The position numbers and the translations under genes are program-made. Below, piece after piece: positions 7,730-16,770 of a stretch of DNA of 64,000 nucleotides. This DNA comes from Vampirovibrio sp041737375 (GTDB taxonomy: Bacteria > Cyanobacteriota > Vampirovibrionia > Vampirovibrionales > Vampirovibrionaceae), in the NCBI RefSeq assembly GCF_041737375.1, contig NZ_JBGSRV010000007.1, forward strand, positions 1 to 64,000. Direction: 5' to 3'. How positions within the stretch are numbered: the stretch's first letter is position 1; each line of letters starts with the position of its first letter. Below the pieces are notes generated by a model. The model searched no databases. It was not told the origin of the DNA and was given only the letters and a program-made list of their open reading frames with translations.

Positions 7730-8695
7730 TTAGCGGCTGCTTTTTTCCACAAAGCCGTTGATTACTTTTCCCTGAAACTGGCTGCCCGGATGCACGATGA
7801 CTTTGCCATAACCGCTTTCAAAATTGACTTGCCCGCTCACCAAACTGCCGCTGCTGAGTTCCAGCGTGTTAATGACCGCTTGACTGGCTTTGTTGGGTTT
7901 GCCGGACGTTTGAGGGGCGGCCTTGGGGGCTTCGTTGCTCCAGCCGGGGCCATGCACGGTGGGCGCTTCCGGGTGCTTGCCCTGATACTCCCCGTAAGTT
8001 TTGGGGCCATCGCCCGACACCTTGAGTCCGTTGACATAAATGCTTTGTTCCGGGGTGATGACCGTGGTTTGATTCATGGCCCCCTTCACGGTGAAGCCGT
8101 TGATGGAAGAGAGGCTGCTGGAACCCACCCGCACGCTGGAAAAATTATTGCCCCCGATATGAATACCAGAGCCGTTGCTGACGTTGTTGGCTTCTGAGAA
8201 AACGATATCCACCGCGGTGGTGTCATCCAGCTTGGCATAGTGGCCCCCTAGTGACAGTAAGCCCTTGATGATCGAGGTTTCCGCCACCACCTGATTGCCC
8301 GCGCTGACCCGTTGCTCGATGGTGGCCCCGTGCAGGGTAATGTCGTGTCCTGCGGCCACATGATTTAGAATCTGGCTGCGGGTAATTGCGGCGTCATGAC
8401 CGCTGGAAACGCTTTGCACCTGAGGGCAGCTTTCCAGCAACACATTATGTCCGGCGGATACGTTGCCCAAAACCGTGCATTCGGTGCCGGTGATATTCCG
8501 ACCGGCAGCCAGTTTACCGGCTACTTGCACGGCATGTACCATTAAATCTCTACCCACCGAGGCGGATTCGATTTCCTGAGAGGAAATTTGCAAGTCAGTG
8601 GCGCTGGCGTATTGGCGAGCTCTGGCGGAAGCGGGCGATACGCAAAGGGTGGTAACCATTGCCAGTGACAGGGCGATACGGATGAACGGAACCAT
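7730..8695 (-). CDS. Secreted bactofilin-like beta-helical repeat protein
   Basis: 321 aa with a signal peptide (MVPFIRIALSLAMVTTLCVSPASA, cut after ASA). Residues 35-165 form about six short degenerate repeats around VSAGHN, VSSGHD, VAAGHD and VSAGNQ, spaced by roughly 18-22 residues, like the right-handed beta-helix rungs of bactofilins or polymer-forming cytoskeletal proteins. The C-terminal part (NTLELSSGSLVSGQVNFESG) returns to that pattern. Bactofilins are normally cytoplasmic, so an exported version probably has a surface or periplasmic structural role. GGAGGAAA precedes the ATG. It is transcribed alone, divergent from egtB. Confidence 0.7.
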   Translation of the reverse strand: MVPFIRIALSLAMVTTLCVSPASARARQYASATDLQISSQEIESASVGRDLMVHAVQVAGKLAAGRNITGTECTVLGNVSAGHNVLLESCPQVQSVSSGHDAAITRSQILNHVAAGHDITLHGATIEQRVSAGNQVVAETSIIKGLLSLGGHYAKLDDTTAVDIVFSEANNVSNGSGIHIGGNNFSSVRVGSSSLSSINGFTVKGAMNQTTVITPEQSIYVNGLKVSGDGPKTYGEYQGKHPEAPTVHGPGWSNEAPKAAPQTSGKPNKASQAVINTLELSSGSLVSGQVNFESGYGKVIVHPGSQFQGKVINGFVEKSSR

Positions 8696-8869
8696 CGCGT
8701 TTTCCTCCAGTTTTCAATAAGAACACGCCTACATCAATAGCACAGTTGAATCTATTTTGCATGGCAGTTACCGCTAGGTAGCCAGTTGAAAAATTAGTTC
8801 ATCCGTTCTTAGAATAACGAGTGAAACTGTGGTGCTTATGTTAAAGCGCAGAATGAGGAGAACCAGCGT

Positions 8870-10228
8870 ATGGGGCAGGCCATTATTTTAGAAAAATCAT
8901 CGGTTTTGGCGGACTCTTTAAAATCTGCGTTTCTTCAAACCTTTGCCAGAACCGAGCGTATTTTTAATTTAATTGCGCCAGCGGCTTACGGGATGCGCCC
9001 CATTCCCTTGCGGCATCCCATTAATTTTTATGAGGGGCATTTGGCTGCCTTCATATGGAATACCCTGTTTGTGCGGGTGCTGGAACAAGGGCCTTGTCAT
9101 CCCGTGTTTGATGTCTTATTTGAGCGGGGCATTGATCCCGAATCGCAAACCGAGGCGGATCAATCCACCATTTCGGCATGGCCGGATCGTGCTGCGGTTC
9201 AGGCTTACCGGGCCAATATTCATCAACAGCTGTTTGACTATTTAGACACCGTTGATTTTGAGACTGCGGCGCACCCCTTGCTGCACAACGGGGCGGTGTT
9301 TTTTCTGTTGCTGGAGCATGAGCTGATGCATCAGGAAACCTTGTTGTACATGATCCATCAACTCCCACCGGCGCTGAAGCAAAAGCCGGATGACATGCCC
9401 TTGTTCCGGCTGGATGGATACGGTAGTACGCCGGATGTGGATTTGTCTCAAATGGTTGAAATTCCCTCGGGTTTGGCCATTTTGGGGGCGTCTCACGGTA
9501 TGGCCGATTATGCCTGGGATAATGAAATGCCCCGAGCCACGGTGGAAGTGGGGCCGTTTGCCATGGATGTGTATAACGTCACCAACGCCTGTTTTCTCAA
9601 TTTTGTGGAAGCGGGTGGCTATGAAGAGCGCCGCTATTGGACCCCTGAGAGTTGGGCCTGGAAAGAACAGACCCAAAAATCTCATCCCGCTTTCTGGAAA
9701 AAAACCGATCGGGAATGGCGACTGCGTGATTTTTTTGAGGAAATCGCCCTGCCGCTGGATTGGCCGGTTTATGTCACCCAGGCCGAAGCGGCTGCTTATG
9801 CCCGGTTTGCGGGCAAGCAGTTGCCTACGGAGGCCGAATGGCATCGGGCCGCATACGGGGACGCTCAGGTGAATCAGTATCCTTGGGGCAATTCGGCCCC
9901 CAGCCCGGATAAGGGCAATTTTAATTTCTATCGTTACTCGCCGGTTTCGGTGGGATGCTACCCTTCGGGGGCTAGTGTTTTTGGGGTTCAGGAAATGCTG
10001 GGCAACGGCTGGGAGTGGACCTGTACCCAGTTCGGCCCATTCGAGGGATTTCGGGCTTCGACGGGTTACCCTCAATATTCCACGGATTTTTTCGACGCCC
10101 GCCATTATGTGGTCAAGGGTGCTTCCTGCTTTACAGACACCCGCCTGATGCGTCGCTCTTTTCGCAACTGGTATTTTGGGCACTATCCATACGCCTATGC
10201 CACCTTCCGCTGTGTGGTTCGGCGCTAG
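8870..10228 (+). CDS. egtB: Ergothioneine biosynthesis protein EgtB (non-haem iron sulfoxide synthase)
   Basis: 452 aa. It joins an N-terminal DinB-like domain to a C-terminal formylglycine-generating-enzyme-type domain (from about 195, with IPSGLAILGASHG, then LPTEAEWHRAAYG and EMLGNGWEWTCTQFGPFEG). The likely iron ligands are H57 in EGHLAAF and H150/H154 in EHELMHQET. EgtB joins hercynine to a thiol donor with oxygen to form the sulfoxide precursor of ergothioneine. The neighbouring convergent egtD makes hercynine, which supports the assignment. A related alternative is the selenoneine enzyme SenA, but no senB or senC partner is present. Confidence 0.9.
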   Translation: MGQAIILEKSSVLADSLKSAFLQTFARTERIFNLIAPAAYGMRPIPLRHPINFYEGHLAAFIWNTLFVRVLEQGPCHPVFDVLFERGIDPESQTEADQSTISAWPDRAAVQAYRANIHQQLFDYLDTVDFETAAHPLLHNGAVFFLLLEHELMHQETLLYMIHQLPPALKQKPDDMPLFRLDGYGSTPDVDLSQMVEIPSGLAILGASHGMADYAWDNEMPRATVEVGPFAMDVYNVTNACFLNFVEAGGYEERRYWTPESWAWKEQTQKSHPAFWKKTDREWRLRDFFEEIALPLDWPVYVTQAEAAAYARFAGKQLPTEAEWHRAAYGDAQVNQYPWGNSAPSPDKGNFNFYRYSPVSVGCYPSGASVFGVQEMLGNGWEWTCTQFGPFEGFRASTGYPQYSTDFFDARHYVVKGASCFTDTRLMRRSFRNWYFGHYPYAYATFRCVVRR

Positions 10229-10280
10229 GGTTTTTGGCAAAAGCCAACGCGTTCAAAACTAAAAAATAAATTCAAAAAAT

Positions 10281-11351
10281 TTAAGCTTGCAATAAAAGCA
10301 GGCCATACCATCCGGCGGAATCCTGCCAGTGCTTGATGGTTTTAAAGCCTAATTTCTCAAACCACTCGCTCAGTTCCTGGGGGTCAAACTTTCGGGAAAT
10401 CTCGGTCAAAATTCGTTCCCCGGCCTCAAAAGAAAAGGAACGATCCAGCGCTTTCAGGTAAACCGATTGGGCCTCGATACTTTCTACATACATTTCAATT
10501 TGCTGGGCCTCGCTGTTATAAACGGCGTGGTGTTTCCAGCGGGCTAACTCAAAATTACCCCCTAATTTTTGGTTGATATGCGCCAAAATATTCAGGTTAA
10601 AGTCTCGGGTGACCCCACTGGCATCATCGTAGGCGGCTTCAATGAACGCTTTTGTTTTGGTGGCATGGGGCCTGCGATCGTATCCCAGTAACAGGCGGGA
10701 ACCAGAACCCATTTTGTGTTGCAGAGACTGGAAAAAAGCGGTTTGCGATTCGGCTGAGAAATTACCGATGGTGCCCCCTAAAAATAAAAACAGGCGTTCT
10801 CGCTGGGCCGGTAAAAAATTCAGGGCATCCTGGTAATCTCCAGCCAGTCCCACCACGTGAAGTTGCTTGTATTCACGGGTTAAAGCGCTTGCGGTTTCCG
10901 ATAGCATGGTTTCACTGACATCCACCGGAATATAGGTAAGGCATTGATTGCTAAGCTGCCAGGCATCCAGAATAATTCGGGTTTTGGCCGATGAGCCACT
11001 GCCCAGCTCCACCATTTCCGGTGGTTCTTTGAGTTGGGTTTCGGTTAAATTCCGAAGTTCCGGGGCAATTTGCTTTAAAATGGCGGTTTCAGTGCGGGTG
11101 GGATAATATTCCGCCAGCTCCGTAATTTGCTCATATAATTCGGAGCCTTTGGCGTCATACAGATAGGTGCAGGGCAAATACTTTTGAGGACTGCTGCTTA
11201 ACCCCTCAGATACATCCTGAATCATGCGGGTTGCCTGATGGGGGCCGGAAACCGGAATCACGCAGTAACCGCTTTTCAGTGTCGCGGATTGGGTGGTCTT
11301 CTTTTCTGCTGCGGTGTGCTTTGTTTTTTTTTCGGGTGTGAGATAAGGCAT
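10281..11351 (-). CDS. egtD: L-histidine N-alpha-methyltransferase EgtD
   Basis: 356 aa, slightly longer than usual because of a polar 35-residue N-terminal extension rich in Lys and Thr. The core has the family marks LPCTYLYDAKGSELYEQI, EYYPTRTETAIL, the SAM-binding MVELGSGSSAKTRIILDA, and LFLFLGGTIGNF. It trimethylates histidine to hercynine in the cytoplasm, the first step of ergothioneine synthesis; EgtB, facing it 52 bp away, uses that product. GGAG lies about 8 nt before the ATG. No egtC, egtA or egtE is seen here, so the later steps would rely on genes elsewhere or on cysteine as direct donor. Confidence 0.94.
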   Translation of the reverse strand: MPYLTPEKKTKHTAAEKKTTQSATLKSGYCVIPVSGPHQATRMIQDVSEGLSSSPQKYLPCTYLYDAKGSELYEQITELAEYYPTRTETAILKQIAPELRNLTETQLKEPPEMVELGSGSSAKTRIILDAWQLSNQCLTYIPVDVSETMLSETASALTREYKQLHVVGLAGDYQDALNFLPAQRERLFLFLGGTIGNFSAESQTAFFQSLQHKMGSGSRLLLGYDRRPHATKTKAFIEAAYDDASGVTRDFNLNILAHINQKLGGNFELARWKHHAVYNSEAQQIEMYVESIEAQSVYLKALDRSFSFEAGERILTEISRKFDPQELSEWFEKLGFKTIKHWQDSAGWYGLLLLQA

Positions 11352-11494
11352 GGTGAAAGTCTCCGGTCATCAATTTGTCTATCATCCAGAATGGGCGCTC
11401 AAACTGTCAATCCCGCAACACGTTAATTGAACGGACCTCCTGTGTCAGAAAGGTCCGTTGCGTTCAGCCGGGAAAGCGCTCATTACAGCGCTCA

Positions 11495-12175
11495 TTACAA
11501 CGGTAAATCTTCCCAGTTCATGCCCACAGGCTCTTTCTTTGGGTCCCATAAGTCATTCAGCCAGTGAATCACTTCGCTGTCGCTGCACTGTGGAAATTCC
11601 AAATACCAGGCGCTGACCGCATCGAAGTGCTCTGGGCTTTCCAGGCACACCAGCTCGTCCACTTCGTAACGCAATTGGGCCAGCAGGGGGCGGGTTCCTA
11701 CCGGAATGGCCAGCACAATTTTTGCGGGTTTCAATGCTTTGACCGCTTTAATGGCCGCTCGGGCCGTGGCCCCGGTGGCCAGCCCGTCATCCACCAGAAT
11801 GACGGTGGTGCCATCCAGATCGGGGAAAGGGCTGTCGCCCCGAAACAGATGCAATCGCCGGTTTAGTTCCTTTTTTTCCTGTTCGATGCGATCCTGTAAA
11901 GCCTCGGGTTGCAGCCTGAGCATCACCAGCACATCCCGGTTTAAAACCAGAACGTCGTGAGGGCCAATGGCCCCTGCCGCCAACTCTTCGTGGCCGGGAG
12001 CGCCAATTTTACGCACCACCATCACATCCAGTGGTTTTTTCAGCCTTTTGGCCACTTCATGGCCCACGGCCACCCCGCCTCTGGGCAAGGCCAAAATAAT
12101 GCAATTTTCCCGTTGGTAAGGCAATAAGGCTTCGGTTAGTTGTTTTCCCGCATCCGTTCTGTTTCTGAACACCAT
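11495..12175 (-). CDS. Phosphoribosyltransferase-family protein
   Basis: 226 aa. The PRPP-binding loop TTVILVDDGLATGATARAA is intact near the middle, and an earlier ALPRGGVAVGHEVAKRL matches the N-terminal conserved region of the stand-alone PRTase-like proteins found beside alpha/beta hydrolases or in stress regions. The substrate base is unknown. The ATG at 12175 follows AGGGGAAAT, while an ATG at 12196 has no ribosome site, so I use the shorter form. A hairpin (11430-11438 with 11451-11459) lies beyond its stop but lacks a T run. Confidence 0.86.
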   Translation of the reverse strand: MVFRNRTDAGKQLTEALLPYQRENCIILALPRGGVAVGHEVAKRLKKPLDVMVVRKIGAPGHEELAAGAIGPHDVLVLNRDVLVMLRLQPEALQDRIEQEKKELNRRLHLFRGDSPFPDLDGTTVILVDDGLATGATARAAIKAVKALKPAKIVLAIPVGTRPLLAQLRYEVDELVCLESPEHFDAVSAWYLEFPQCSDSEVIHWLNDLWDPKKEPVGMNWEDLPL

Positions 12176-12284
12176 GCCATTATTTCCCCTGCTCATTTAA
12201 ACTTCAAACAGGGTCATCTTAACAAGCCTGTTATTGAATACAATTGGACAGGCTGGCTATGGGCTGTTGTGCCGAACGAACGTT

Positions 12285-12866
12285 TTAAGCGTTCAGTTTT
12301 AGCAGCATGCGGGTCAGGCTGGCCCCCAGTGCTTCAATGGATGCCTGCTGTTTCGGGTTTTGCAGTTGGCCCGCTTCATCAAACGCTTCGTGGGCTTTAG
12401 AAATGGCCACTTGTTCCGGCAAAACCAGAACCCCGATATTTTCCAGCAAGGAGCGCACCGGGACAAGTCCACGTAAGCCGCCCAAGGCACCGGGAGAAGC
12501 GCTCATGAGCGCGCAAACTTTTCCTTTAAAGCAGGCCAGTGGTGCTTCGCCATCCACCGGGCGAGAAGCCCAGTCAATGGCGTTTTTTAAAACCGCGCTA
12601 ATAGAGCTGTTGTACTCCGGGCAAGCAATGAGAAACCCCTGATGGGACAACATCAGCGCTTTTAACTGGTGGGCCTGTGAGGGCAATCCTGAGGCGGTTT
12701 CCAAATCTTCATCGTACAAGGGCAGCGGAAAATCTTTCAAATCGATAAAGGTAACTGTTGCCCCGGCGGCTTCAGCCCCTTGTCCCGCGATTTTAACCAG
12801 TTTTTTATTGTAGGAATCCTGACGCGTACTGCCCGCGAAAATTAAAATGGAAGGAGATGCGCTCAT
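12285..12866 (-). CDS. NADPH-dependent FMN reductase family protein
   Basis: 193 aa with a flavodoxin-like fold. FAGSTRQDSYNKKLV at the N-terminus is the phosphate-binding GSxRxxSxN motif for FMN, and ACPEYNSSISAVLKNAIDW is the second conserved block contacting the isoalloxazine ring. Members reduce quinones, azo dyes or chromate with NAD(P)H in the cytoplasm; the physiological substrate cannot be inferred. It is probably transcribed together with the phosphoribosyltransferase gene downstream (about 110 bp gap). Confidence 0.9.
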   Translation of the reverse strand: MSASPSILIFAGSTRQDSYNKKLVKIAGQGAEAAGATVTFIDLKDFPLPLYDEDLETASGLPSQAHQLKALMLSHQGFLIACPEYNSSISAVLKNAIDWASRPVDGEAPLACFKGKVCALMSASPGALGGLRGLVPVRSLLENIGVLVLPEQVAISKAHEAFDEAGQLQNPKQQASIEALGASLTRMLLKLNA

Positions 12867-12961
12867 GGAAATGCCTGCCTCGCTGCTTTCACATATGAAT
12901 AAGCCCTAGCATACACTGAGCCGCTCGGTGAGAAAACAGATTTTAAGGAGGGGGCGTGGGC

Positions 12962-13420
12962 TTATCCCACCACGTCTTCCACATAAACCCGAGGGGGTAG
13001 TTTGGTGAATGAAAACCAGTAATCCAGAATGTCTCTTAAAACCGCGTTGAACTCCTCGGCTTTCATTCTTTTGTGGATATAGCTATTGGCCCCCAGTTTA
13101 TAGCTTTGCTGAATATCACTTTGTTCCGTGGAGGAGGAGAGCATGACCACCGGAATGAAGCGGGTTCTACCATCGGTTTTGAGTTGCTCCAGTACTTGAA
13201 GGCCATTCATGCGGGGTAGTTTTAAATCCAGCAAAATTAAATCCGGCATATCAAACCGGGTGAGGCCCACGTGTTTTCCTTGCCGAAACAGGTATTCCAG
13301 TAGTTCAATGCCATCTCGCAGCACAATCAAATCATGTGAAAATCCGGTTTTTTTCAGAGCCAGACGGGTCAATTCCTCATGGGCCGGATTGTCTTCAACC
13401 AGTAAAAGCTTATAGCGCAT
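12962..13420 (-). CDS. Single-domain response regulator, Rcp1-like
   Basis: 152 aa, one receiver domain and no output domain. The acidic pocket is E9/D10, the phosphoacceptor is D65 in LILLDLKLPR, and K117 is in place, though the usual Lys-Pro is Lys-Arg here. The long loop FRQGKHVGLTRFDMPD and the C-terminal FWF-like end (DYWFSFTKLPP) match the cyanobacterial phytochrome response regulator Rcp1 subfamily. No histidine kinase lies nearby, so its partner is encoded elsewhere. Confidence 0.92.
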   Translation of the reverse strand: MRYKLLLVEDNPAHEELTRLALKKTGFSHDLIVLRDGIELLEYLFRQGKHVGLTRFDMPDLILLDLKLPRMNGLQVLEQLKTDGRTRFIPVVMLSSSTEQSDIQQSYKLGANSYIHKRMKAEEFNAVLRDILDYWFSFTKLPPRVYVEDVVG

Positions 13421-13860
13421 TATAGAAATCCCTCAAGGGTAACTAGTATAGCAGCCTATGGACTTAAAAGGGCCTTGTTCCTCGATGCTTTTTCAGAATG
13501 GTTTTTACTAACAGCGTGAGTAGGGTCGGACTCTTTTCCGATGGGCTTAGCTTTAATACGCTCTCATAAACACGCTTTTTTTTGTTTGTTAAAAAACAAT
13601 AACCCGTCAGTCCGGGTTGAAATGGTAAGGGGCGGATTCCAATCGATGCCTGTTGGTTTTCAAGAAGTGAGATGCTTTGTATTAAGGGCGGATATGTTTT
13701 TTGGGCGCTGGTTCGCAAATATGGGGGGCTGTTTTTTAAACCAGCATTGGCTGGGCTTGAAGTCCTGCCAACCTTTGGGTAGAATCAAAAACCTTCAGTC
13801 GGCTTTTTGTCGAGGTTCCCTCTCCGATTTGACCCCAGTAATGGTCTGGTTTTACAAAGG
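13421..13860. other. Intergenic region, no supported gene
   Basis: Two overlapping opposite-strand frames (about 13464-13718 and 13541-13864) have no ribosome site or recognisable motif and probably do not code. A short hairpin AACCCG/CGGGTT is present near 13595-13612. Nothing else is seen. Confidence 0.45.
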
Positions 13861-13889
13861 TTGATTTTGGATTTTCAGGGAGCTACAAT
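13861..13889 (+). promoter_or_regulatory. rpmE promoter
   Basis: -35 TTGATT (13861-13866), an optimal 17-nt spacer and -10 TACAAT (13884-13889), 45 nt before the rpmE start. It looks like a housekeeping sigma-70 promoter. Confidence 0.75.
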
Positions 13890-13934
13890 GCTGAAATCAT
13901 TCCTCATGCTCACCCCCCAGGAGAATTATTACCC

Positions 13935-14144
13935 ATGCGTGAAGCAGTTCAACCCAAATACAACAAGGTGAAAGCCACCTGTGTTTGCGGAAACACCATT
14001 GAAACCGGCTCTGTAATGTCTGAAATTCGTTTGGACGTTTGCAGCGCTTGCCATCCTTTCTTTACCGGTACTCAAAAAATTATGGATACCGAGGGACGGG
14101 TGGAAAAGTTCAAAAAACGGTATTCCAAACCCGAGCAAAAATAA
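13935..14144 (+). CDS. rpmE: Ribosomal protein bL31, zinc-binding form
   Basis: 69 aa. The four zinc cysteines C16, C18, C36 and C39 are all present (CVCGN and LDVCSACHPFFTG), so this is the C+ type that can serve as a zinc store. The C-terminus is basic (VEKFKKRYSKPEQK), as expected for a large-subunit protein. AGGAGA lies 10 nt before the ATG. It precedes prfA, a frequent neighbour, but a hairpin between them separates or attenuates the two. Confidence 0.97.
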   Translation: MREAVQPKYNKVKATCVCGNTIETGSVMSEIRLDVCSACHPFFTGTQKIMDTEGRVEKFKKRYSKPEQK

Positions 14145-14149
14145 GCTTC

Positions 14150-14197
14150 AAACGCAATCGATTCAGCCCTGCTTGCGGGTCCTATCGGTTGCGTTTT
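14150..14197 (+). terminator. Hairpin between rpmE and prfA
   Basis: Arms AAACGCAATCGAT (14150-14162) and ATCGGTTGCGTTT (14184-14196) pair over 13 positions with one G-T wobble; an inner CCC/GGG extends the rod. The T run is short, so read-through into prfA is possible. Confidence 0.65.
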
Positions 14198-14250
14198 AGT
14201 TTGTATTTTCGTTAAGCCGCCGCAAGCAGAAAGCAACTGGACTGATATTC

Positions 14251-15348
14251 ATGAAAGGACTTGAAAGCCTACTTGAGAAGCTGAAAGAGGTAGAAGTGAC
14301 CTACCATCAGCTGGGAGACATGCTCTCTGATCCTGCCGTGTTGTCTAATTCCAACAAGTTGCAGGATATTTCCAAAAAGCGGGCCGCCCTGGAAGACACC
14401 ATTGAGGTGTTTGACGAGTGGAAGCAATGTGACGCCGATTTGTCGGATTCTCGGGAGCTGCTGAAGGGCGAAACGGATAAAGACATGCGGGAATTCCTGA
14501 ACGGTGAGGTTCACCGACTGGAAGATCATATGGAAGGGCTGGCCCAGAAGCTGCAAATTTTATTGCTGCCCAAGGACCCCAACGATGACAAGGATATTAT
14601 GCTGGAAGTTCGTGCCGGAACCGGCGGGGATGAGGCCAATATTTTTGTGGGCGACCTGATGCGCATGTATTTGCGCCACGCCAGTACCGTGGGCTGGGAA
14701 GCCAGTGTATTAAGCAAGTCTGAAAACGAAATTGGCGGTTTCAGCGAAGTGGTCATTGGCATTAAGGGGCAAAATGTATATAGCGCCCTCAAGTATGAAT
14801 CCGGGGTGCATCGGGTGCAGCGGGTTCCGGTGACTGAATCTCAGGGGCGGGTGCATACCAGTGCGGCCACCGTGGCGGTGATGCCCGAGGTTGAGGATAT
14901 CAGCATCGAGATTCGCCCGGAAGACATTGAGATTATCACGGCCCGCAGCGGCGGAGCGGGCGGACAGAACGTTAACAAGGTTGAAACCGCTGTGCGTCTG
15001 TTCCACAAACCCTCAGGCATCCAAATTCACATGACCGAAGATCGCAGCCAGCTGGGAAACCGCAACAAGGCCATGGCTTTATTAAAAGTGAAGCTGTTTG
15101 ATCTCGAAGAGCAAAAGCAACAGAAAGAATTAACGGATTTGCGTCGTTCTCAGGTGGGAACCGGGGACCGCAGCGAGCGGATTCGCACCTATAACTACCC
15201 GCAAGATCGTCTCACCGATCATCGTATTGGGCAAAACTTTTCATTAAGCCCCATTATTGGGGGCGATTTGTCAGATTTGATCAATCAGTTGGCGCTGGCC
15301 GATCAACGGGCTAAAATGGAAAAGCTGGCTCAAAATTCGATGTCCTGA
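14251..15348 (+). CDS. prfA: Peptide chain release factor 1
   Basis: 365 aa. It recognises UAA and UAG and triggers peptide release on the ribosome. The catalytic GGQ is at 237-239 in ARSGGAGGQNVNKVET. The codon-recognition tripeptide is PVT at 193-195 (PxT, the RF1 type, not SPF of RF2), followed by the RF1 block QGRVHTSAATVAVMPE. prmC, which methylates the GGQ glutamine and often follows prfA, is not next to it; the following gene is an unrelated methyltransferase. Confidence 0.97.
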   Translation: MKGLESLLEKLKEVEVTYHQLGDMLSDPAVLSNSNKLQDISKKRAALEDTIEVFDEWKQCDADLSDSRELLKGETDKDMREFLNGEVHRLEDHMEGLAQKLQILLLPKDPNDDKDIMLEVRAGTGGDEANIFVGDLMRMYLRHASTVGWEASVLSKSENEIGGFSEVVIGIKGQNVYSALKYESGVHRVQRVPVTESQGRVHTSAATVAVMPEVEDISIEIRPEDIEIITARSGGAGGQNVNKVETAVRLFHKPSGIQIHMTEDRSQLGNRNKAMALLKVKLFDLEEQKQQKELTDLRRSQVGTGDRSERIRTYNYPQDRLTDHRIGQNFSLSPIIGGDLSDLINQLALADQRAKMEKLAQNSMS

Positions 15349-15422
15349 TGGGTGGCTTGGCAGATCAGTCGAGCCGTTTTTAAGCCCAGGATTTTGCAGC
15401 GTCACATAACCGGAATGATGCC

Positions 15423-16439
15423 ATGAACGCTATTTCACAAACGCCGCTTACCAGTGATCGTATTCAGGATACCCTGTACGCTTTTACGCGCAGTCAAATT
15501 CTGTTTACGGCCATTGATCTGGATTTGTTTACCCATATCGCCCGAGGGGCCAACCGGCTGGAGATACTGCTGGAGCGTTTGTCGCTGGATGAGCGAGGGC
15601 TTCGGCTTTTACTGAACGGGTTGGTGGGCATCGGCTTTTTAAAAGCCAGTGCCGAGCACGTCTATAGTTTGCCGGAAGATGTGGCCCACTTTTTGGTAAA
15701 ACCAGAGGCCTCTTACATCGGTGGTATGGTGCATCATTGCAAATGGCTGTATGAGAACTGGTCCATGTTAACGGACGCCGTGACCTCGGGGCAGCCGGTG
15801 GGTGGGGCGCAAAGTTTGGCCCAGCTGGAGATTTATTTTTCAGAACTGGTCAAGGGCTTGTATGTGTCCAATTATCCCACTGCGCAAAAGCTGGCCAGCA
15901 TTTTGGGTGTGGGTTCCGCTTATCAAAATCTGGAAGTGCTGGATGTGGCGGGCGGTTCTGCGGTTTGGTCCATTGCCATGCTGGAAAAGGATGCGGGCAG
16001 TCAGGCCACCCTGCTGGATTTTCCCTCGGTTACTCATGTGGCGGAAAGTTATGTGGCCCAGCACGGGTTGTCCGAGCGGTTCCGCTACTGGCCCGGTGAT
16101 TTAGAGGCCATGGACTTGGATGGCGCCCGTTTTGACCTGGTGGTGATGGCTCATATTTGCCACATGCTGGGGCCTACCGCCACTCAAAAGGCGTTTCAAA
16201 AACTGCGTCAGGTTTTAAAGCCGGGTGGGCGCATTGCCATTGTGGATTTTGTGCCGGATGACGCGCGTTCCAAATCCGGTTGGGCGTTAACTTTTGGGGT
16301 GAACATGCTGATTACCACTCCGGAAGGCGATGTATTTACCGGCGCTGAATATACCCAATGGCTGAAAGCAGCGGGTTTTGGCAAAGTTACCTTGCAAGAA
16401 ATCGATGCCGGGGTTACGGTGGTGGTGGCCGAGCTTTAA
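15423..16439 (+). CDS. SAM-dependent O-methyltransferase (acetylserotonin/plant-type family)
   Basis: 338 aa. An N-terminal winged-helix dimerisation domain (to about 110) has TLYAFTRSQILFTAIDLDLF and LLLNGLVGIGFL. The C-terminal Rossmann domain has motif I LEVLDVAGGSAVWSIAML, acidic motif II LLDFPSV and VLKPGGRIAIVDF. These enzymes methylate hydroxyls of small aromatic or isoprenoid compounds, and some members act in carotenoid or antibiotic pathways. The usual catalytic His region reads MAHICHMLG. The substrate is unknown. The gap of 74 bp from prfA leaves co-transcription open. Confidence 0.86.
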   Translation: MNAISQTPLTSDRIQDTLYAFTRSQILFTAIDLDLFTHIARGANRLEILLERLSLDERGLRLLLNGLVGIGFLKASAEHVYSLPEDVAHFLVKPEASYIGGMVHHCKWLYENWSMLTDAVTSGQPVGGAQSLAQLEIYFSELVKGLYVSNYPTAQKLASILGVGSAYQNLEVLDVAGGSAVWSIAMLEKDAGSQATLLDFPSVTHVAESYVAQHGLSERFRYWPGDLEAMDLDGARFDLVVMAHICHMLGPTATQKAFQKLRQVLKPGGRIAIVDFVPDDARSKSGWALTFGVNMLITTPEGDVFTGAEYTQWLKAAGFGKVTLQEIDAGVTVVVAEL

Positions 16440-16478
16440 CCTTTCCGCAAAGATGCTGACTTTGTTAGGTTTTTGGTG

Positions 16479-16507
16479 TTGAATCTCAAGGGCAAGGGTG
16501 TTATAGT
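16479..16507 (+). promoter_or_regulatory. tRNA-Leu promoter
   Basis: -35 TTGAAT (16479-16484), a 17-nt spacer and -10 TATAGT (16502-16507), 16 nt before the mature tRNA end. Confidence 0.65.
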
Positions 16508-16522
16508 TTCCTCAGATTTAAA

Positions 16523-16606
16523 GCCGGTGTGGCGAAATGGTAGACGCAGTCGACTCAAAATCGACCGTAGCAATACATGTCAGTTCGACTCTGACCACCG
16601 GCACCA
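16523..16606 (+). tRNA. tRNA-Leu (anticodon CAA)
   Basis: 84 nt, class II. The acceptor stem GCCGGTG pairs with CACCGGC; discriminator A and the CCA end are encoded (16603-16606). The anticodon stem GTCGA/TCGAC encloses CTCAAAA, giving anticodon CAA, which reads UUG. The T arm is GTCAG-TTCGACT-CTGAC, and a long variable arm lies between the anticodon and T arms, as in leucine tRNAs. Confidence 0.95.
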
Positions 16607-16617
16607 TTTATACTTTT

Positions 16618-16642
16618 AAGCTCTCTTTCCGAGAGCTTTTTT
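16618..16642 (+). terminator. Intrinsic terminator of the tRNA gene
   Basis: 8-bp stem AAGCTCTC/GAGAGCTT with a five-base loop, followed by a T run to 16642. Confidence 0.8.
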
Positions 16643-16770
16643 GTTGATTGGGGCCTGCTAATGTTAATATGGGGGCCAATCTCTTTTGTTTGCCTTGATT
16701 GTTTGAAAAAGGCACAAAACGGTTGTCTCATACTTCGGTTTTTTTATTTTGGATACACCCTGAAATCCCC

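Noticed and set aside
9242..10240. 332-codon frame antisense to egtB
   Set aside because: It lies wholly opposite a well-supported enzyme, and its composition (His/Arg/Pro-rich) is what codon bias of egtB would produce.
13464..13864. Two overlapping opposite-strand frames
   Set aside because: Neither has a ribosome site or motif, and both sit between well-defined genes.
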